A stretch of 64,000 nt of DNA from Mycetocola_B reblochoni (GCF_003667525.1 NZ_RCUW01000003.1:62001-126000), one strand, 5' to 3'. Numbered from the stretch's first letter, positions 54,035 to 62,733 are shown. Program-made: numbers and translations. The notes: generated from the letters alone by a model not told the origin.

Positions 54035-54040
54035 AGGCTA
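54035..54040 (-). promoter_or_regulatory. -10 box of the guanidine-regulated SMR operon
   Basis: TAGCCT on the minus strand would start RNA about 17 nt before the aptamer. Confidence 0.5.
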
Positions 54041-54066
54041 GCACGCGAACGGGGGCTGCACCCCGG

Positions 54067-54139
54067 TGCCCCCGGCAGGATTCGAACCTGCGACCAAGAG
54101 ATTAGAAGGCTCCTGCTCTATCCCCTGAGCTACGGAGGC
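54067..54139 (-). tRNA. tRNA-Arg (anticodon TCT)
   Basis: A 73-nt cloverleaf without encoded CCA. Acceptor GCCTCCG/CGGGGGC (one G-U), T-arm GCAGG/CCTGC with TTCGAAT. The anticodon loop CTTCTAA gives TCT (reads AGA). The stem's innermost pair (31-39) is a C-U mismatch, and the outermost is G-U. Confidence 0.93.
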
Positions 54140-54201
54140 GCACCGGACCATCTTAACGCAGGGCGGGACCCGGCTTCACCGCCCCGTCGCCGCTCAGCCG
54201 C

Positions 54202-57200
54202 TCAGCCGAGCAGCGAACGGATCGCATCGGCGTCGAGCAGCTCGGCGAACTCGCCGTGGTCGTCGATGGCCTCGTCGAACAGCCGCGCCTTGCGGGCCTG
54301 GAGCGCGAGCACCTTCTCCTCGATGGTGTCCTCGGCGATCATCCGGTACACCATGACCGGCCGAGTCTGACCGATCCGGTGCGCGCGGTCGATGGCCTGG
54401 TTCTCGACGGCGGGGTTCCACCACGGGTCGAGCAGGAAGACGTAGTCGGCCTCGGTCAGGGTGAGTCCCACCCCGCCGGCCTTGAGGCTGATGAGGAAGA
54501 CGGCCGGCCCGTCACCGTCGCGGAAGCCGGCGACCGCCCCCGCCCTGTCGCGCGTCGCGCCGTCCAGGTACGCCGTCTCGATGCCGGCCGAGTCCAGCGC
54601 GCGCTCGACCAGCGCGAGGTACCGCGTGAACTGGCTGAACACGAGAGCCCGATGCCCTTCCCCGACCAGCTGGCGAAGGCGCTCGACGAGCGCGTCGAGC
54701 TTCGCCGACCCGCTGTCGCCCCCCGCGCCCGGCCGGCCGTCGTCGTGTCCGGCCTCGTCGTCGACGAGGCGCCCGTCGAGAGCGAGGAGCCGCAGCAGGG
54801 TGAGCGAGCGGAACACCGTGAAGCGGTTGCGGTCGAGGTCCTCCAGCAGCCCGAGCAGCTTCTGCCGTTCCCGCTGAAGCGCGACCGTGTACCGGCGGCG
54901 GTGCCAGGGATCAAGGGGCACCCGCACCACCTGCTCCTGGCGTTCCGGAAGCTCGGGGGCGACCTCGTCCTTCGTCCGCCGGAGCAGGACGGGTCGGATC
55001 CGCCTGCGCAGCCGGCGCAGCAGCCGCGCCCGCTCCGCGGCATGCTCCGCCGGACCTGAGCCCGCTCCCCTGCCCTCGGAGATGCCCGGCTGGGCGCGCT
55101 CGATCGGGACAACGTACCGTTCGCGGAACCGCGCGGCACTGCCGAGCAGGCCGGGGGTCGTCAGCGAAAGGATCGCGTGCAGCTCGCCGAGCGAATTCTC
55201 GATCGGCGTCCCGGTCACGGCGAACAGGGCGCGCGTCCGCACCTCCGCGAGAACACGATGCGCGAGAGTCGCGCGGTTCTTCACCGCCTGCGCCTCGTCC
55301 ACGATGACCGCGTCCCACGCCGGCCTGTCGGCCTCCGCGAGCAGCGCATCGAAGAGTTCAGGCGAGCGCCGCAACACCGCATAGCTCGTGACGATGACCT
55401 GGGCGCGTCGCCGACGTGCGGCCTCCTCGCCCGAGGCGGTGCGCGACGTCGTCACCGCCTCGACGTCCAGACCGGGGGCGAAGCGCTCCGCCTCGGCGAG
55501 CCACACGGGAACGACGCTCGTCGGGGCGACCACGAGCATCCGCTCGGCGCCGTGCCGCTCCCTGGCCGCGAGCAGGAACGCGATGCACTGCAGCGTCTTG
55601 CCGAGCCCCATGTCGTCGGCGAGGACCCCGCCGACACCGTGCCGCCAGTGCCGGAGCATCCACGCCGCACCGTCTGCCTGGTACGGCCGCAGCGCCGCGG
55701 TCAGGCCGTCCGCCGGCCGGCGGTCCTCGTCCGTGAGCTCGACCCCGAGCGCGTCGACGAGGCTCCGCCACTCCGCGGCGGCCGTCGCCTCATCGGCGAG
55801 CTCCTCGAGCTCGTGCCACAGCGCGAGCTGCTCCGGTCGCAGGGTCGGGTGCTCCGGCTCCCACTCCGGCATCTCGGCCGCCTCGGCGATGAGCTCGGCG
55901 AGCGGTGCGAAGAGCGGCTGCCGCAGGGACAGGTAGCTGCCGTCGACCAGGAGCAGACGGGTCCGGCCCGCCGCGAGGGCGCGAAACAGCGGCTCGAACG
56001 GGATCGTCACGTCTCCGACGCGCACCTCGACCCCGAGGTCGAACCAGTCCGTCCTCTGGCTGGGCACGACGCTGACGCTCAGCGTCGGCTCTCCCTCGAG
56101 CAGACGGTACGGCGGCACCGCACCGGTGATGTGCACGATGACGTCGGGCAGGCTCTGCAGCCTCGGCTGCACCGTGAGGACGAAGTCCGCGGCGTCCTCA
56201 CCCGTGAGCGTGACGCGGCCGGGCAGCCCGGAGTCGCTCGGCTCCGCACCGGCGCCGGGCGCGAGGGCGTCCGGGAGCAGCCCCTCCGGCACGCGGTCCG
56301 CGAACGCGGGGGCCTGCTGCGAGGGGGTCGACCGTTCCCAGGACCAGTTCAGCTCCAGACGGCGTCCGCGCGCGTGCACGACGTCGAGACGCGCGCGGAC
56401 CGGCTCCGGCGCCGGGACCTCGACACTGCCGTCGTCGCTGGTGAGCTCGAATCGCCGCGCGAGCGGGCGCAGGTACTCCCGGACGAACTCGGCCTCCTGC
56501 TCCGCAGGGATGCGGAGCGCCCGCAGAGTCGCGCCCTCGTTCCGCAGCAGCCTTCGCGCGTCCTCCGCCGAGGAGACGGGCGCGAGCAGGTACCGCGGGG
56601 CGGAGGGGGATCCCGAGACGACGTACACACCGTGGCCGGCGATCGGATGGAGCTCCGACAGCGGGAAGGCCTCTCCGTCGAGCTCGGCGCGCGGACGCAC
56701 GTGGAGCGCGCCGGCGTCGCGGGAGAGGTCGATGCCGAGCAGCGCCCCTCCGGCGAGGACGACGTCCGCCGCGCGCCGCGGACCGACGAAGGCGATCCCC
56801 AGCGCCCTGGCCTCGTCCAGGAGGGGCCACAGCACGGGGCTCTCGATGTCGTCGAGGAAGATCCAGTCGACGTCCCTGCCCGCGGTCGGCGGATTCGCGG
56901 CGCGGTGCAGCGCCTGGAAGCGAGCGAACCAGCCGTGCTGGGCCGGTGACAGGTTGCGTCGGTGCAGCTGGTGCGCGATCGTCGACCAGCCGAGCCCCGA
57001 CCGCGACCACCCGCCCGTGCTCGCCTGCGCCGGACGGACGCCGAGTCGTAGGACGCCGTTCCCCTTCGGGCCCGTCGCGCCGTCGGCACGGCCCGCCGGC
57101 CGGGAGGTCGGCCCGTTCCAGCGCTCACTCGTTCGCGGCGTCAGCTCCCGCAGCTCGAAGGACAGCGCCAGGCGCGCGGCCGGTGCGGAGTCCCCCGCCC

Positions 57201-57303
57201 CCGCGCCCGCCCCCGTCCGGGGCGGGGCGTCGTCGCGGAGCAGCGCCTCGAGCCCTGACCGCCAGTCCCCCGCCGGCCCCTGGGCCTCCGGTCGAACGCT
57301 CAC
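54202..57303 (-). CDS. SNF2-family DEAD/DEAH-box helicase
   Basis: A 1033-aa SNF2 ATPase. Helicase core: Walker A 'LADDMGLGKTLQCIAFLLA', motif II 'VIVDEAQAVKN', motif III 'ALFAVTGTPIENSLGEL', then C-terminal motifs V/VI 'LISLKAGGVGLTLTEADYVFLLDPWWNPAVENQAIDRAHRIGQT'. Bacterial SNF2 proteins remodel or translocate on dsDNA, roles still unclear. Many actinobacterial homologues carry an N-terminal SWIM zinc finger; I see no CxCx(n)CxH pattern here. The GTG start 57303 overlaps the small membrane protein stop (GTGA); the frame upstream of that is shadow. Confidence 0.93.
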   Translation of the reverse strand: MSVRPEAQGPAGDWRSGLEALLRDDAPPRTGAGAGAGDSAPAARLALSFELRELTPRTSERWNGPTSRPAGRADGATGPKGNGVLRLGVRPAQASTGGWSRSGLGWSTIAHQLHRRNLSPAQHGWFARFQALHRAANPPTAGRDVDWIFLDDIESPVLWPLLDEARALGIAFVGPRRAADVVLAGGALLGIDLSRDAGALHVRPRAELDGEAFPLSELHPIAGHGVYVVSGSPSAPRYLLAPVSSAEDARRLLRNEGATLRALRIPAEQEAEFVREYLRPLARRFELTSDDGSVEVPAPEPVRARLDVVHARGRRLELNWSWERSTPSQQAPAFADRVPEGLLPDALAPGAGAEPSDSGLPGRVTLTGEDAADFVLTVQPRLQSLPDVIVHITGAVPPYRLLEGEPTLSVSVVPSQRTDWFDLGVEVRVGDVTIPFEPLFRALAAGRTRLLLVDGSYLSLRQPLFAPLAELIAEAAEMPEWEPEHPTLRPEQLALWHELEELADEATAAAEWRSLVDALGVELTDEDRRPADGLTAALRPYQADGAAWMLRHWRHGVGGVLADDMGLGKTLQCIAFLLAARERHGAERMLVVAPTSVVPVWLAEAERFAPGLDVEAVTTSRTASGEEAARRRRAQVIVTSYAVLRRSPELFDALLAEADRPAWDAVIVDEAQAVKNRATLAHRVLAEVRTRALFAVTGTPIENSLGELHAILSLTTPGLLGSAARFRERYVVPIERAQPGISEGRGAGSGPAEHAAERARLLRRLRRRIRPVLLRRTKDEVAPELPERQEQVVRVPLDPWHRRRYTVALQRERQKLLGLLEDLDRNRFTVFRSLTLLRLLALDGRLVDDEAGHDDGRPGAGGDSGSAKLDALVERLRQLVGEGHRALVFSQFTRYLALVERALDSAGIETAYLDGATRDRAGAVAGFRDGDGPAVFLISLKAGGVGLTLTEADYVFLLDPWWNPAVENQAIDRAHRIGQTRPVMVYRMIAEDTIEEKVLALQARKARLFDEAIDDHGEFAELLDADAIRSLLG

Positions 57304-57521
57304 GCGCCCGCGACGAGTCCCCACACGCCGGCGACCGCGGAGAGGGCCGCGAGCAGCAACGCGATCCCCACGAGCACGGCGTGGACGCGCCAGAACGCGG
57401 TCGTCGAGCCGTCCTCTGCTCGCGCACGCGGGTCGGCGGCGACCCGGGCGAAGAAGCGGGGCCACACGACCACGTTCCAGACGGCGTTGCAGAGAAGCAG
57501 GATGCTGAGAGCGAGGGTCAC
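57300..57521 (-). CDS. SCO4848-like small membrane protein
   Basis: A 73-aa protein with two membrane helices, 'LALSILLLCNAVWNVVVWPRFF' and 'VHAVLVGIALLLAALSAVAGVWGLVAG', matching the SCO4848 family of actinobacterial membrane proteins of unknown role. It overlaps the SNF2 gene by 4 nt, and orn is divergent. Confidence 0.88.
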   Translation of the reverse strand: MTLALSILLLCNAVWNVVVWPRFFARVAADPRARAEDGSTTAFWRVHAVLVGIALLLAALSAVAGVWGLVAGA

Positions 57522-57562
57522 CGGGAGATTCTATCGCCCGTGCCGAGCGATAGGCTCGGGGT

Positions 57563-58183
57563 ATGAGCGCGAAGAACGAACGACTTGTCTGGATCGACTG
57601 CGAGATGACCGGCCTGGACCTGTCGGTCGACGAGATCGTCGAGGTCGCCGTCGTCATCACCGACTACGACCTCGTCCCTGTGGACCCCGGGTTCCAGATC
57701 GTCATCAGGCCGAGCGACGCCGCTAGGAAGAACATGGGCGAGTTCGTCACCCAGATGCACACCACCTCCGGGCTGATCACGGAGCTCGACGACGGTGTAA
57801 CGCTCGCCGAGGCGGAGGCGGCCACACTCGAGTACATCGCCCGCTTCGTGCCCGAGGCCGGCAAGGCGCCCCTCGCGGGCAACACCATCGGCACCGACCG
57901 CAGCTTCATCGTCAAGGACCTTCCGGGTGTCGACGCGTACCTGCACTACCGCAACGTGGACGTGTCGTCGATCAAGGAGCTCGCGCGCCGCTGGTACCCG
58001 CGGGCCTACTTCAACGCCCCGGCGAAGAACGGCGGGCACCGCGCCCTCGCCGACATCCTCGAGTCGATCCGCGAGCTGGCGTACTACCGCTCGATCGTGT
58101 TCGTTCCCGAGCCGGGGCCGTCGACGGAGGAGGCGAAAGCGGCCTCTGACGCGGTGGTGAACATTTTTGCTCCGAAGGTGTAA
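57563..58183 (+). CDS. orn: Oligoribonuclease
   Basis: Orn is the 3'-5' exonuclease for di- and short oligoribonucleotides, including pGpG from c-di-GMP decay. The 206-aa product has the DEDDh motifs 'LVWIDCEMTGLDL' (Asp12, Glu14), 'IGTDRSFIVKDLPGVDAYLHYRNVDVSSIKEL' and 'GHRALADILESIREL'. TAGGCT (57551-57556) is 6 nt before the ATG, so it is probably leaderless. Confidence 0.97.
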   Translation: MSAKNERLVWIDCEMTGLDLSVDEIVEVAVVITDYDLVPVDPGFQIVIRPSDAARKNMGEFVTQMHTTSGLITELDDGVTLAEAEAATLEYIARFVPEAGKAPLAGNTIGTDRSFIVKDLPGVDAYLHYRNVDVSSIKELARRWYPRAYFNAPAKNGGHRALADILESIRELAYYRSIVFVPEPGPSTEEAKAASDAVVNIFAPKV

Positions 58184-58218
58184 TACACTGGAGCAGTTGC
58201 CTCGTCCGCGAGGCGCAT

Positions 58219-58295
58219 GGTGGGTATAGCTCAGTCGGTAGAGCGCCTGGTTGTGGTCCAGGAGGTCGCGGGTTCAAGCCCCGTTACTCACCCCA
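58219..58295 (+). tRNA. tRNA-His (anticodon GTG)
   Basis: Acceptor GTGGGTA/TACTCAC, anticodon loop with GTG in 'CCTGGTTGTGGTCCAGG', T-loop TTCAAGC, encoded CCA at 58293-58295. G at 58219 is the G-1 that pairs with discriminator C73, the identity element of tRNA-His. TACACT at 58185-58190 may be its -10 box. Confidence 0.97.
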
Positions 58296-58329
58296 AGAAG
58301 GCTGCCGCCGCCGAGGCCGGGCACCGGCG

Positions 58330-58542
58330 GTCGACGCACCGTTCGGGGACGACCAGTTTCGAAGCGCCGAACCGGATCTCACGCACGACACCGGTGGACA
58401 CGCCCGGACGTCCACGCGCGCCGAGGTCGTCGTGGTCGACAACGGTGCACGGATCGAGGCGGTGCTCGACGACGACCGCAGCTGGTCGATCATCGACGGA
58501 CGGTGGCAGGTCGTCTCCGGGAGCGCGACCCCCGTCACGTGA
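58330..58542 (+). pseudogene. Open frame without a start codon, possible gene remnant
   Basis: In 58296-58637 (no annotated gene) one frame stays open and ends at TGA 58540-58542. It reads '...DAPFGDDQFRSAEPDLTH...AEVVVVDNGARIEAVLDDDRSWSIIDGRWQVVSGSATPVT' (residues in part), with actinobacterial third-position G/C and reasonable protein composition. No ATG, GTG or TTG lies upstream in frame to the tRNA-His end. A GTG inside it at about 58431 gives only 36 aa. It may be a decayed small gene or chance. The remaining 58543-58637 holds only the promoter of the next gene. Confidence 0.35.
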
Positions 58543-58637
58543 CGCGGCGGCGGGCGCGTCCGGGCGCGGCCGGGCCGCGAGCAGTACTCGCCGGTGCGTC
58601 GACGGGCGTGCCGCGCGGCGCGCGCGATAATCGGCTC

Positions 58638-59102
58638 ATGGCCGTATCGCCCTTCCCCGAGACCGAACCCGACCCCGCGCCGACGGCCGGGCCCGACACG
58701 GCCGCCCCGGCAGCACCAGAGGGACAACCCCCCGCCGACGGGGAGGCCCTCTCTCTGCAGATGACCGCCGAGGAGTTCGAGGCCCTCGTCGTCGACGAGC
58801 TCGACGCCCTCCCCGACGACATGGTCGACGGTCTGGAGAACGTGCACTTCCGCGTCGAGGACCGGCCAGAGGACGGCACGCTCTCGCTGCTCGGCCTCTA
58901 CGAGGGCGTCGCGCTGACCGACCGGGACCAGTACGGCTTCGGTGAGCTCCCCGACACCATCACGCTCTACCGCGAGCCCCTGCTCGACTACTGCGCGAGC
59001 ATCGAGGAGCTCCACGACCAGGTGCACGTCACCCTCGTCCACGAGATCGCGCACTACTACGGCATCGACGACGAGGAGCTCCACCGGCTCGGCTGGGCCT
59101 GA
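58638..59102 (+). CDS. Minimal metallopeptidase (zincin-like) family protein
   Basis: A 154-aa protein with a Pro/Ala-rich N-terminus and a small zincin-like domain. The motif 'HVTLVHEIAHYYGIDDEELHRLGW' contains HExxH followed by a third ligand region, as in the minimal metallopeptidase family (DUF1025). Substrate unknown. GATAAT at 58626-58631 is 6 nt before the ATG, fitting leaderless expression. Confidence 0.9.
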   Translation: MAVSPFPETEPDPAPTAGPDTAAPAAPEGQPPADGEALSLQMTAEEFEALVVDELDALPDDMVDGLENVHFRVEDRPEDGTLSLLGLYEGVALTDRDQYGFGELPDTITLYREPLLDYCASIEELHDQVHVTLVHEIAHYYGIDDEELHRLGWA

Positions 59103-59118
59103 CCGCGGACGGTCCGGG

Positions 59119-59706
59119 TCAGCGCAGGACGCGCAGCCGCTCCCCCATCACGACCGTCGCGGTCAGCTCGGGACGCCGCGATCGCCGCAGCAGAGACCAC
59201 TGCTCGTCCCACATGTCCCAGTGCGCGTCGAAGGCGCCCGCATCACGTCGGAGCGCTCGCTCGCGCCGCACCGCGTCGTCCGCGTCGAGCCACACCCTCA
59301 CCGCGTGAGGGGGCGCACCGTCGGCGCTGAGCGTTCCGCAGCCCTCGACGATGAGCGCACGATCCGGCCGGACCGTGACCAGCCCCGCCGGTGCAGACGC
59401 CGCCCAGTCCCACCGGCGCCAGCGGCCGGCCGCACCCGCCGCGCGCGGCCGCAGCAGATCCCTGCCGATCGCACCGACGCCCGCGCTCAAGCCCGACCAG
59501 CCGGGGTAGACATCGTCCAGTCGCACGAGCTCGGCGCCGGGCAGCAGCCGGTGGAGCGCCAGCGCCAGCCCGCTCTTGCCCGCCCCGCTCGGCCCGTCGA
59601 TGAGGACCGTCGGCGGAGTCGACCGCCGCGTGACGGGCGTCTCCCGGACGAGGTCCACGAGCCAGAGCGCGCGGCGACGGGCCGACTCCTCCCCCGGTGT
59701 CGTCAC
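59119..59706 (-). CDS. P-loop kinase-like protein in the TPP-regulated operon
   Basis: A 195-aa P-loop NTPase of the uridine kinase/AAA-like kind. Walker A is 'LIDGPSGAGKSGLALALH' (about residues 34-51), followed by 'ELVRLDDVYPGWSGLSAG', a substrate-site pattern seen in nucleoside/pantothenate kinase relatives, 'DRALIVEGCG' (strand before a Walker B-like site) and a basic lid 'RRERALRRDAGAFDAHWDMWDEQW'. Known relatives are annotated only as ATP-binding proteins. The GTG start overlaps ykoC by 4 nt (GTGA), so it is the last of four coupled genes. Its likely substrate is thiamine-related; this is inference from context. Confidence 0.8.
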   Translation of the reverse strand: MTTPGEESARRRALWLVDLVRETPVTRRSTPPTVLIDGPSGAGKSGLALALHRLLPGAELVRLDDVYPGWSGLSAGVGAIGRDLLRPRAAGAAGRWRRWDWAASAPAGLVTVRPDRALIVEGCGTLSADGAPPHAVRVWLDADDAVRRERALRRDAGAFDAHWDMWDEQWSLLRRSRRPELTATVVMGERLRVLR

Positions 59707-60590
59707 GATCCCACGAAGCGGAAGGTGCCGAGGGCGATCGACGCGCCGAGGGACACGGCCATGATCGCCAGCGCCACCGCCACCGCCACCGGATCGGCCA
59801 CCCCCAGCCGTGACGAGCGGGCCCAGCTCCGCGTGGGGAAGGCGCCGAACCCCCTGGCCTCCATCGCCGTCGCCAGCTTCGTCCCCCGTCTGACCGCGAA
59901 CACGAGCAGAACGAAGGCCATGGACAGGCTCCGGCGAAGCACGCCGTGGTCGCCGAGCCCTCTCGCCCTGCGCGCGAGCGTCATGCTGCGCCAGTCGTCG
60001 ACGAACAGCGACATCATGCGCACACCGGCGAGGGCGCCGATGACGAAACGGGACGGGAGCCGCGCGACCTGCGCAAGCCCGTCCGCCAGCCGGGTGGGGT
60101 CGACGCCCGAGAACAGCAGGATGGTCGGCAGACCGAGCGCGAGCACCCTGACGGAGATCGCCACCGACTGGTTGACCGAGTTCTCGGTCACCACCGCGAT
60201 GCCGAAATGCCAGTACTCCTGACCGCCCGGCGTGCCGTACAGGAGCATGCTCAGCGCGGCGACGGGGATGAACACGACCACGGGCACCAGCCGACGTCCG
60301 AGGGTCCGCCACGGAACGCCCGTGGCGGGGACGAGGGCGAGCTCCAGAGCGACGGCCACCCCCGCACTGACCGGGTCGAGGGTCGCCAGCATCGGTACGG
60401 AGAGGATCACGGCGATCACCAGGAGCGTGACCGGGTTGACCCTGCGCAGCGGCGCGACGCGCGCAGGCGCCGGATCGTGCCTGCCGGCCGCCGACTCGTC
60501 CCTCCCCGCGGTCGGCGCGCCGGCGTCCGCGGCGGTACCCGCGGCGGCGTCCGTGTTCGCTCCGACGCCCGCGCCCGCGCCCGCGCTCAC
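59703..60590 (-). CDS. ykoC: ECF transporter transmembrane subunit (EcfT/YkoC type)
   Basis: A 295-aa membrane protein of the CbiQ/EcfT family. After a low-complexity Ala/Gly-rich stretch (residues 1-50) come about five helices and the coupling motif region 'ARRARGLGDHG' plus 'AMEARGFGA', the two Ala-Arg-Gly motifs that contact the ATPases. Symbol by analogy with the ykoEDC set. GTG 60590 overlaps ykoD (GTGA). Confidence 0.9.
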   Translation of the reverse strand: MSAGAGAGVGANTDAAAGTAADAGAPTAGRDESAAGRHDPAPARVAPLRRVNPVTLLVIAVILSVPMLATLDPVSAGVAVALELALVPATGVPWRTLGRRLVPVVVFIPVAALSMLLYGTPGGQEYWHFGIAVVTENSVNQSVAISVRVLALGLPTILLFSGVDPTRLADGLAQVARLPSRFVIGALAGVRMMSLFVDDWRSMTLARRARGLGDHGVLRRSLSMAFVLLVFAVRRGTKLATAMEARGFGAFPTRSWARSSRLGVADPVAVAVALAIMAVSLGASIALGTFRFVGS

Positions 60591-62056
60591 GCCGCACTCC
60601 GTTCCGAGACGGACCCCAGGTGCCACACCGTGTCGCCGAGGGCCTGAAGGTACTCGGCATCGTGGGTGACGGAGACGATCGTGCCCCCCTCGGCACGCAT
60701 CTGCTGAAGCAGCGTCACGAGGTCGCCCCAGCTGCGCCGGTCCTGCCCGAACGTCGGCTCGTCGAGCACGATGATCCGCGGCGACGTCGCCAGCAGCGTC
60801 GCCACCGACAGTCGCCGCTTCTGCCCGCCCGACAGCGTGAAGGGGTTGGCGTCGGCGAGGGCGTCGAGCCGGAGCCGCGCGAGCAGCTCGTCGACCCTCT
60901 CGTCGACCCGCACCCTGTCGATCGCGAGCGCGCGCAGACCGACGGCGAGCTCGTCGCGCACCCTCGACGTCACGAACTGGTGCTCGGGGTCCTGGAAGAC
61001 CGTGCCGATCCGGGTGAGCAGTTGGGTCGATCGCCACCGTGACGGGCGAGGGCCGGCCCCTGCCCTGAGCTCGTCGGAGGCGAGGACCGCCCCGGCGGCC
61101 TCAGGGAGGAGACCGGCGAGGGTGAGCGCGAGCGTCGACTTGCCCGTGCCGTTCGCCCCGGTGATGCCAACGGCCTCGCCGAAGCGCACGCTCCGGGTGA
61201 TGCCCGAACGGACCACGGGTCCGCGGCGCTCGCGGGCGACGGCCAGATCGTCCAGCCGCAGAGCGGGTCCGCCGAGGTCGACGGCGTCGGCGCGGGGGCA
61301 CGGAGAGACGGAGCCAGGGATCCAGAGCCCCGCGGCCTCGAGGGCCGCGCCGTCCTCGGCGAACACGCGAGCGGGCGGACCGTCGGCGACGACTCCCTCG
61401 CCCCCCACGCCGAGGGCGACGACGCGATCGACCAGGCCGCTCCACACGGTGGTGCGGTGCTCGACGACGATGAGCGTGGCCCCCGTCACCTCGAGCACGT
61501 GCTCGACGGCGGCCCTGACCTCGGCAATGCCGTCCGGGTCGAGGTTCGCCGTCGGCTCGTCGAGGATGATGAGGCCGGGGCCCATCGCGAGTACCCCGGC
61601 GAGGGCGAGGCGCTGCTTCTGACCGCCGGAGAGCCGGGTGGTCGGGTGGTCCAGCCCCAGCTCGAGCCCGACCTGCGCCAGGCCACGCCGCACCCGCGCC
61701 CAGATCTCCTCGCGCGGCAGGCCCAGGTTCTCGCAGCCGAAGGCCGCGTCGTCCCCGACCGTGGACATCACGAGCTGCGCATCCGGGTCTTGCAGGACCA
61801 TGCCGATCCGCCCGCGCTGGAGCTCGGGGGGCCGCCCGTCCACGAGGATGCGGCCGGTCTGGTCCCCCTCGTCGCTGCCGCCGAGCAGGCCCGCGATCCC
61901 GGCGAGGGTCGTGGACTTCCCCGCACCGGACGCCCCGACGAGGAGAACCCGCTGGCCCGGCTCGATGGTCAGGTCGAGGTCGCTGACGGCGGGGAGGCGA
62001 CGTCCGGCGTGCCGCCAGCCCCACCCCTCAACCGTCACCCGTGCGCCGGAGGCCAC
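60587..62056 (-). CDS. ykoD: ECF transporter ATPase with two fused domains (YkoD type)
   Basis: A 489-aa protein with two ABC ATPase domains. Domain 1: 'LVGASGAGKSTT', 'LQDPDAQLVMSTVGDDAAFGCENLGL', signature 'RLSGGQKQRLALAGVLA', Walker B 'LIILDEPTANLDPD'. Domain 2: 'ITGANGTGKST', signature 'TLSGGQKRRLSVATLL', Walker B 'IIVLDEPTFGQDRRS'. Q-loops and the aromatic 'PEHQFVT' are typical of ECF ATPases. It drives the YkoC/YkoE importer. Confidence 0.93.
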   Translation of the reverse strand: MASGARVTVEGWGWRHAGRRLPAVSDLDLTIEPGQRVLLVGASGAGKSTTLAGIAGLLGGSDEGDQTGRILVDGRPPELQRGRIGMVLQDPDAQLVMSTVGDDAAFGCENLGLPREEIWARVRRGLAQVGLELGLDHPTTRLSGGQKQRLALAGVLAMGPGLIILDEPTANLDPDGIAEVRAAVEHVLEVTGATLIVVEHRTTVWSGLVDRVVALGVGGEGVVADGPPARVFAEDGAALEAAGLWIPGSVSPCPRADAVDLGGPALRLDDLAVARERRGPVVRSGITRSVRFGEAVGITGANGTGKSTLALTLAGLLPEAAGAVLASDELRAGAGPRPSRWRSTQLLTRIGTVFQDPEHQFVTSRVRDELAVGLRALAIDRVRVDERVDELLARLRLDALADANPFTLSGGQKRRLSVATLLATSPRIIVLDEPTFGQDRRSWGDLVTLLQQMRAEGGTIVSVTHDAEYLQALGDTVWHLGSVSERSAA

Positions 62057-62058
62057 GA

Positions 62059-62679
62059 CTAGACCTCCCTACGCGCCTCGCGCCCCGCCGCGAAGCTCGA
62101 CAGCGCCCCGGTCGCCGCGAGCGCACGCACGAGCAGCCAGCCGAGCACGCCGGCCAGGACCACGCCGGAGGCGACGACGGTTCCCGTGTAGATCAGGTTG
62201 AACTCGACGCTCTTGGCGATGTTGCCGGTGAAAAACTCGAACACGATGGCGCCGAGCCCCGCCCCCGCACCCGCGAGGGCGGCGGCGCCGAGACCCCAGG
62301 AACGGTACAGCAGCAGCGCGAAGACGAGCTCGGCCCCCAGCCCCTGCACGAGGCCGGAGTACAGCGTCTCGATCCCCCAGACGTTGCCGATGAGCGCGGA
62401 CACCGTCGCGGCGACGACCTCGACGAACAGCGCGGCCCCCGGCTTGCGGATCACGAGCGCTCCGATCGTGGCGCCGAGGAACCAGACGCCGGTCGCCATG
62501 CCGCCGAGCCCTGGCGTGAGCGCGTCGGCGGCGGTGAACCACACCATTCCGATGCTGTTCCAGATCCAGAAGATGAGTCCGCAGGCGACGCCGAGGACGG
62601 CGGCGACGACGATGTCGACGACGCGCCAGCTGTAACGGCTGCGGACGGGTGCGCTCTGCGGCGCGGCTGTGGTGTGCAC
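62059..62679 (-). CDS. ykoE: ECF transporter substrate-binding subunit (YkoE type, thiamine or precursor)
   Basis: A 206-aa membrane protein with about five to six helices ('VVDIVVAAVLGVACGLIFWIWNSIGMVW', 'FVEVVAATVSALIGNVWGIETLYSGLVQGLGAELVFALLLY'). This matches YkoE, the S component linked to thiamine or hydroxymethylpyrimidine uptake. GTG 62679 has AGGAAGGG upstream; the frame above it is the riboswitch leader. The TPP riboswitch directly before it supports a thiamine-related ligand. Confidence 0.9.
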   Translation of the reverse strand: MHTTAAPQSAPVRSRYSWRVVDIVVAAVLGVACGLIFWIWNSIGMVWFTAADALTPGLGGMATGVWFLGATIGALVIRKPGAALFVEVVAATVSALIGNVWGIETLYSGLVQGLGAELVFALLLYRSWGLGAAALAGAGAGLGAIVFEFFTGNIAKSVEFNLIYTGTVVASGVVLAGVLGWLLVRALAATGALSSFAAGREARREV

Positions 62680-62733
62680 TGTTCGTGCCCTTCCTGTTGT
62701 GGGATAGAGGGCACGGGTATTGAGATGATGCTG

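Noticed and set aside
57304..57660. Longer N-terminus for the SNF2 protein
   Set aside because: The sequence is shadow of the membrane protein gene and of orn's upstream region, with no SWIM motif.
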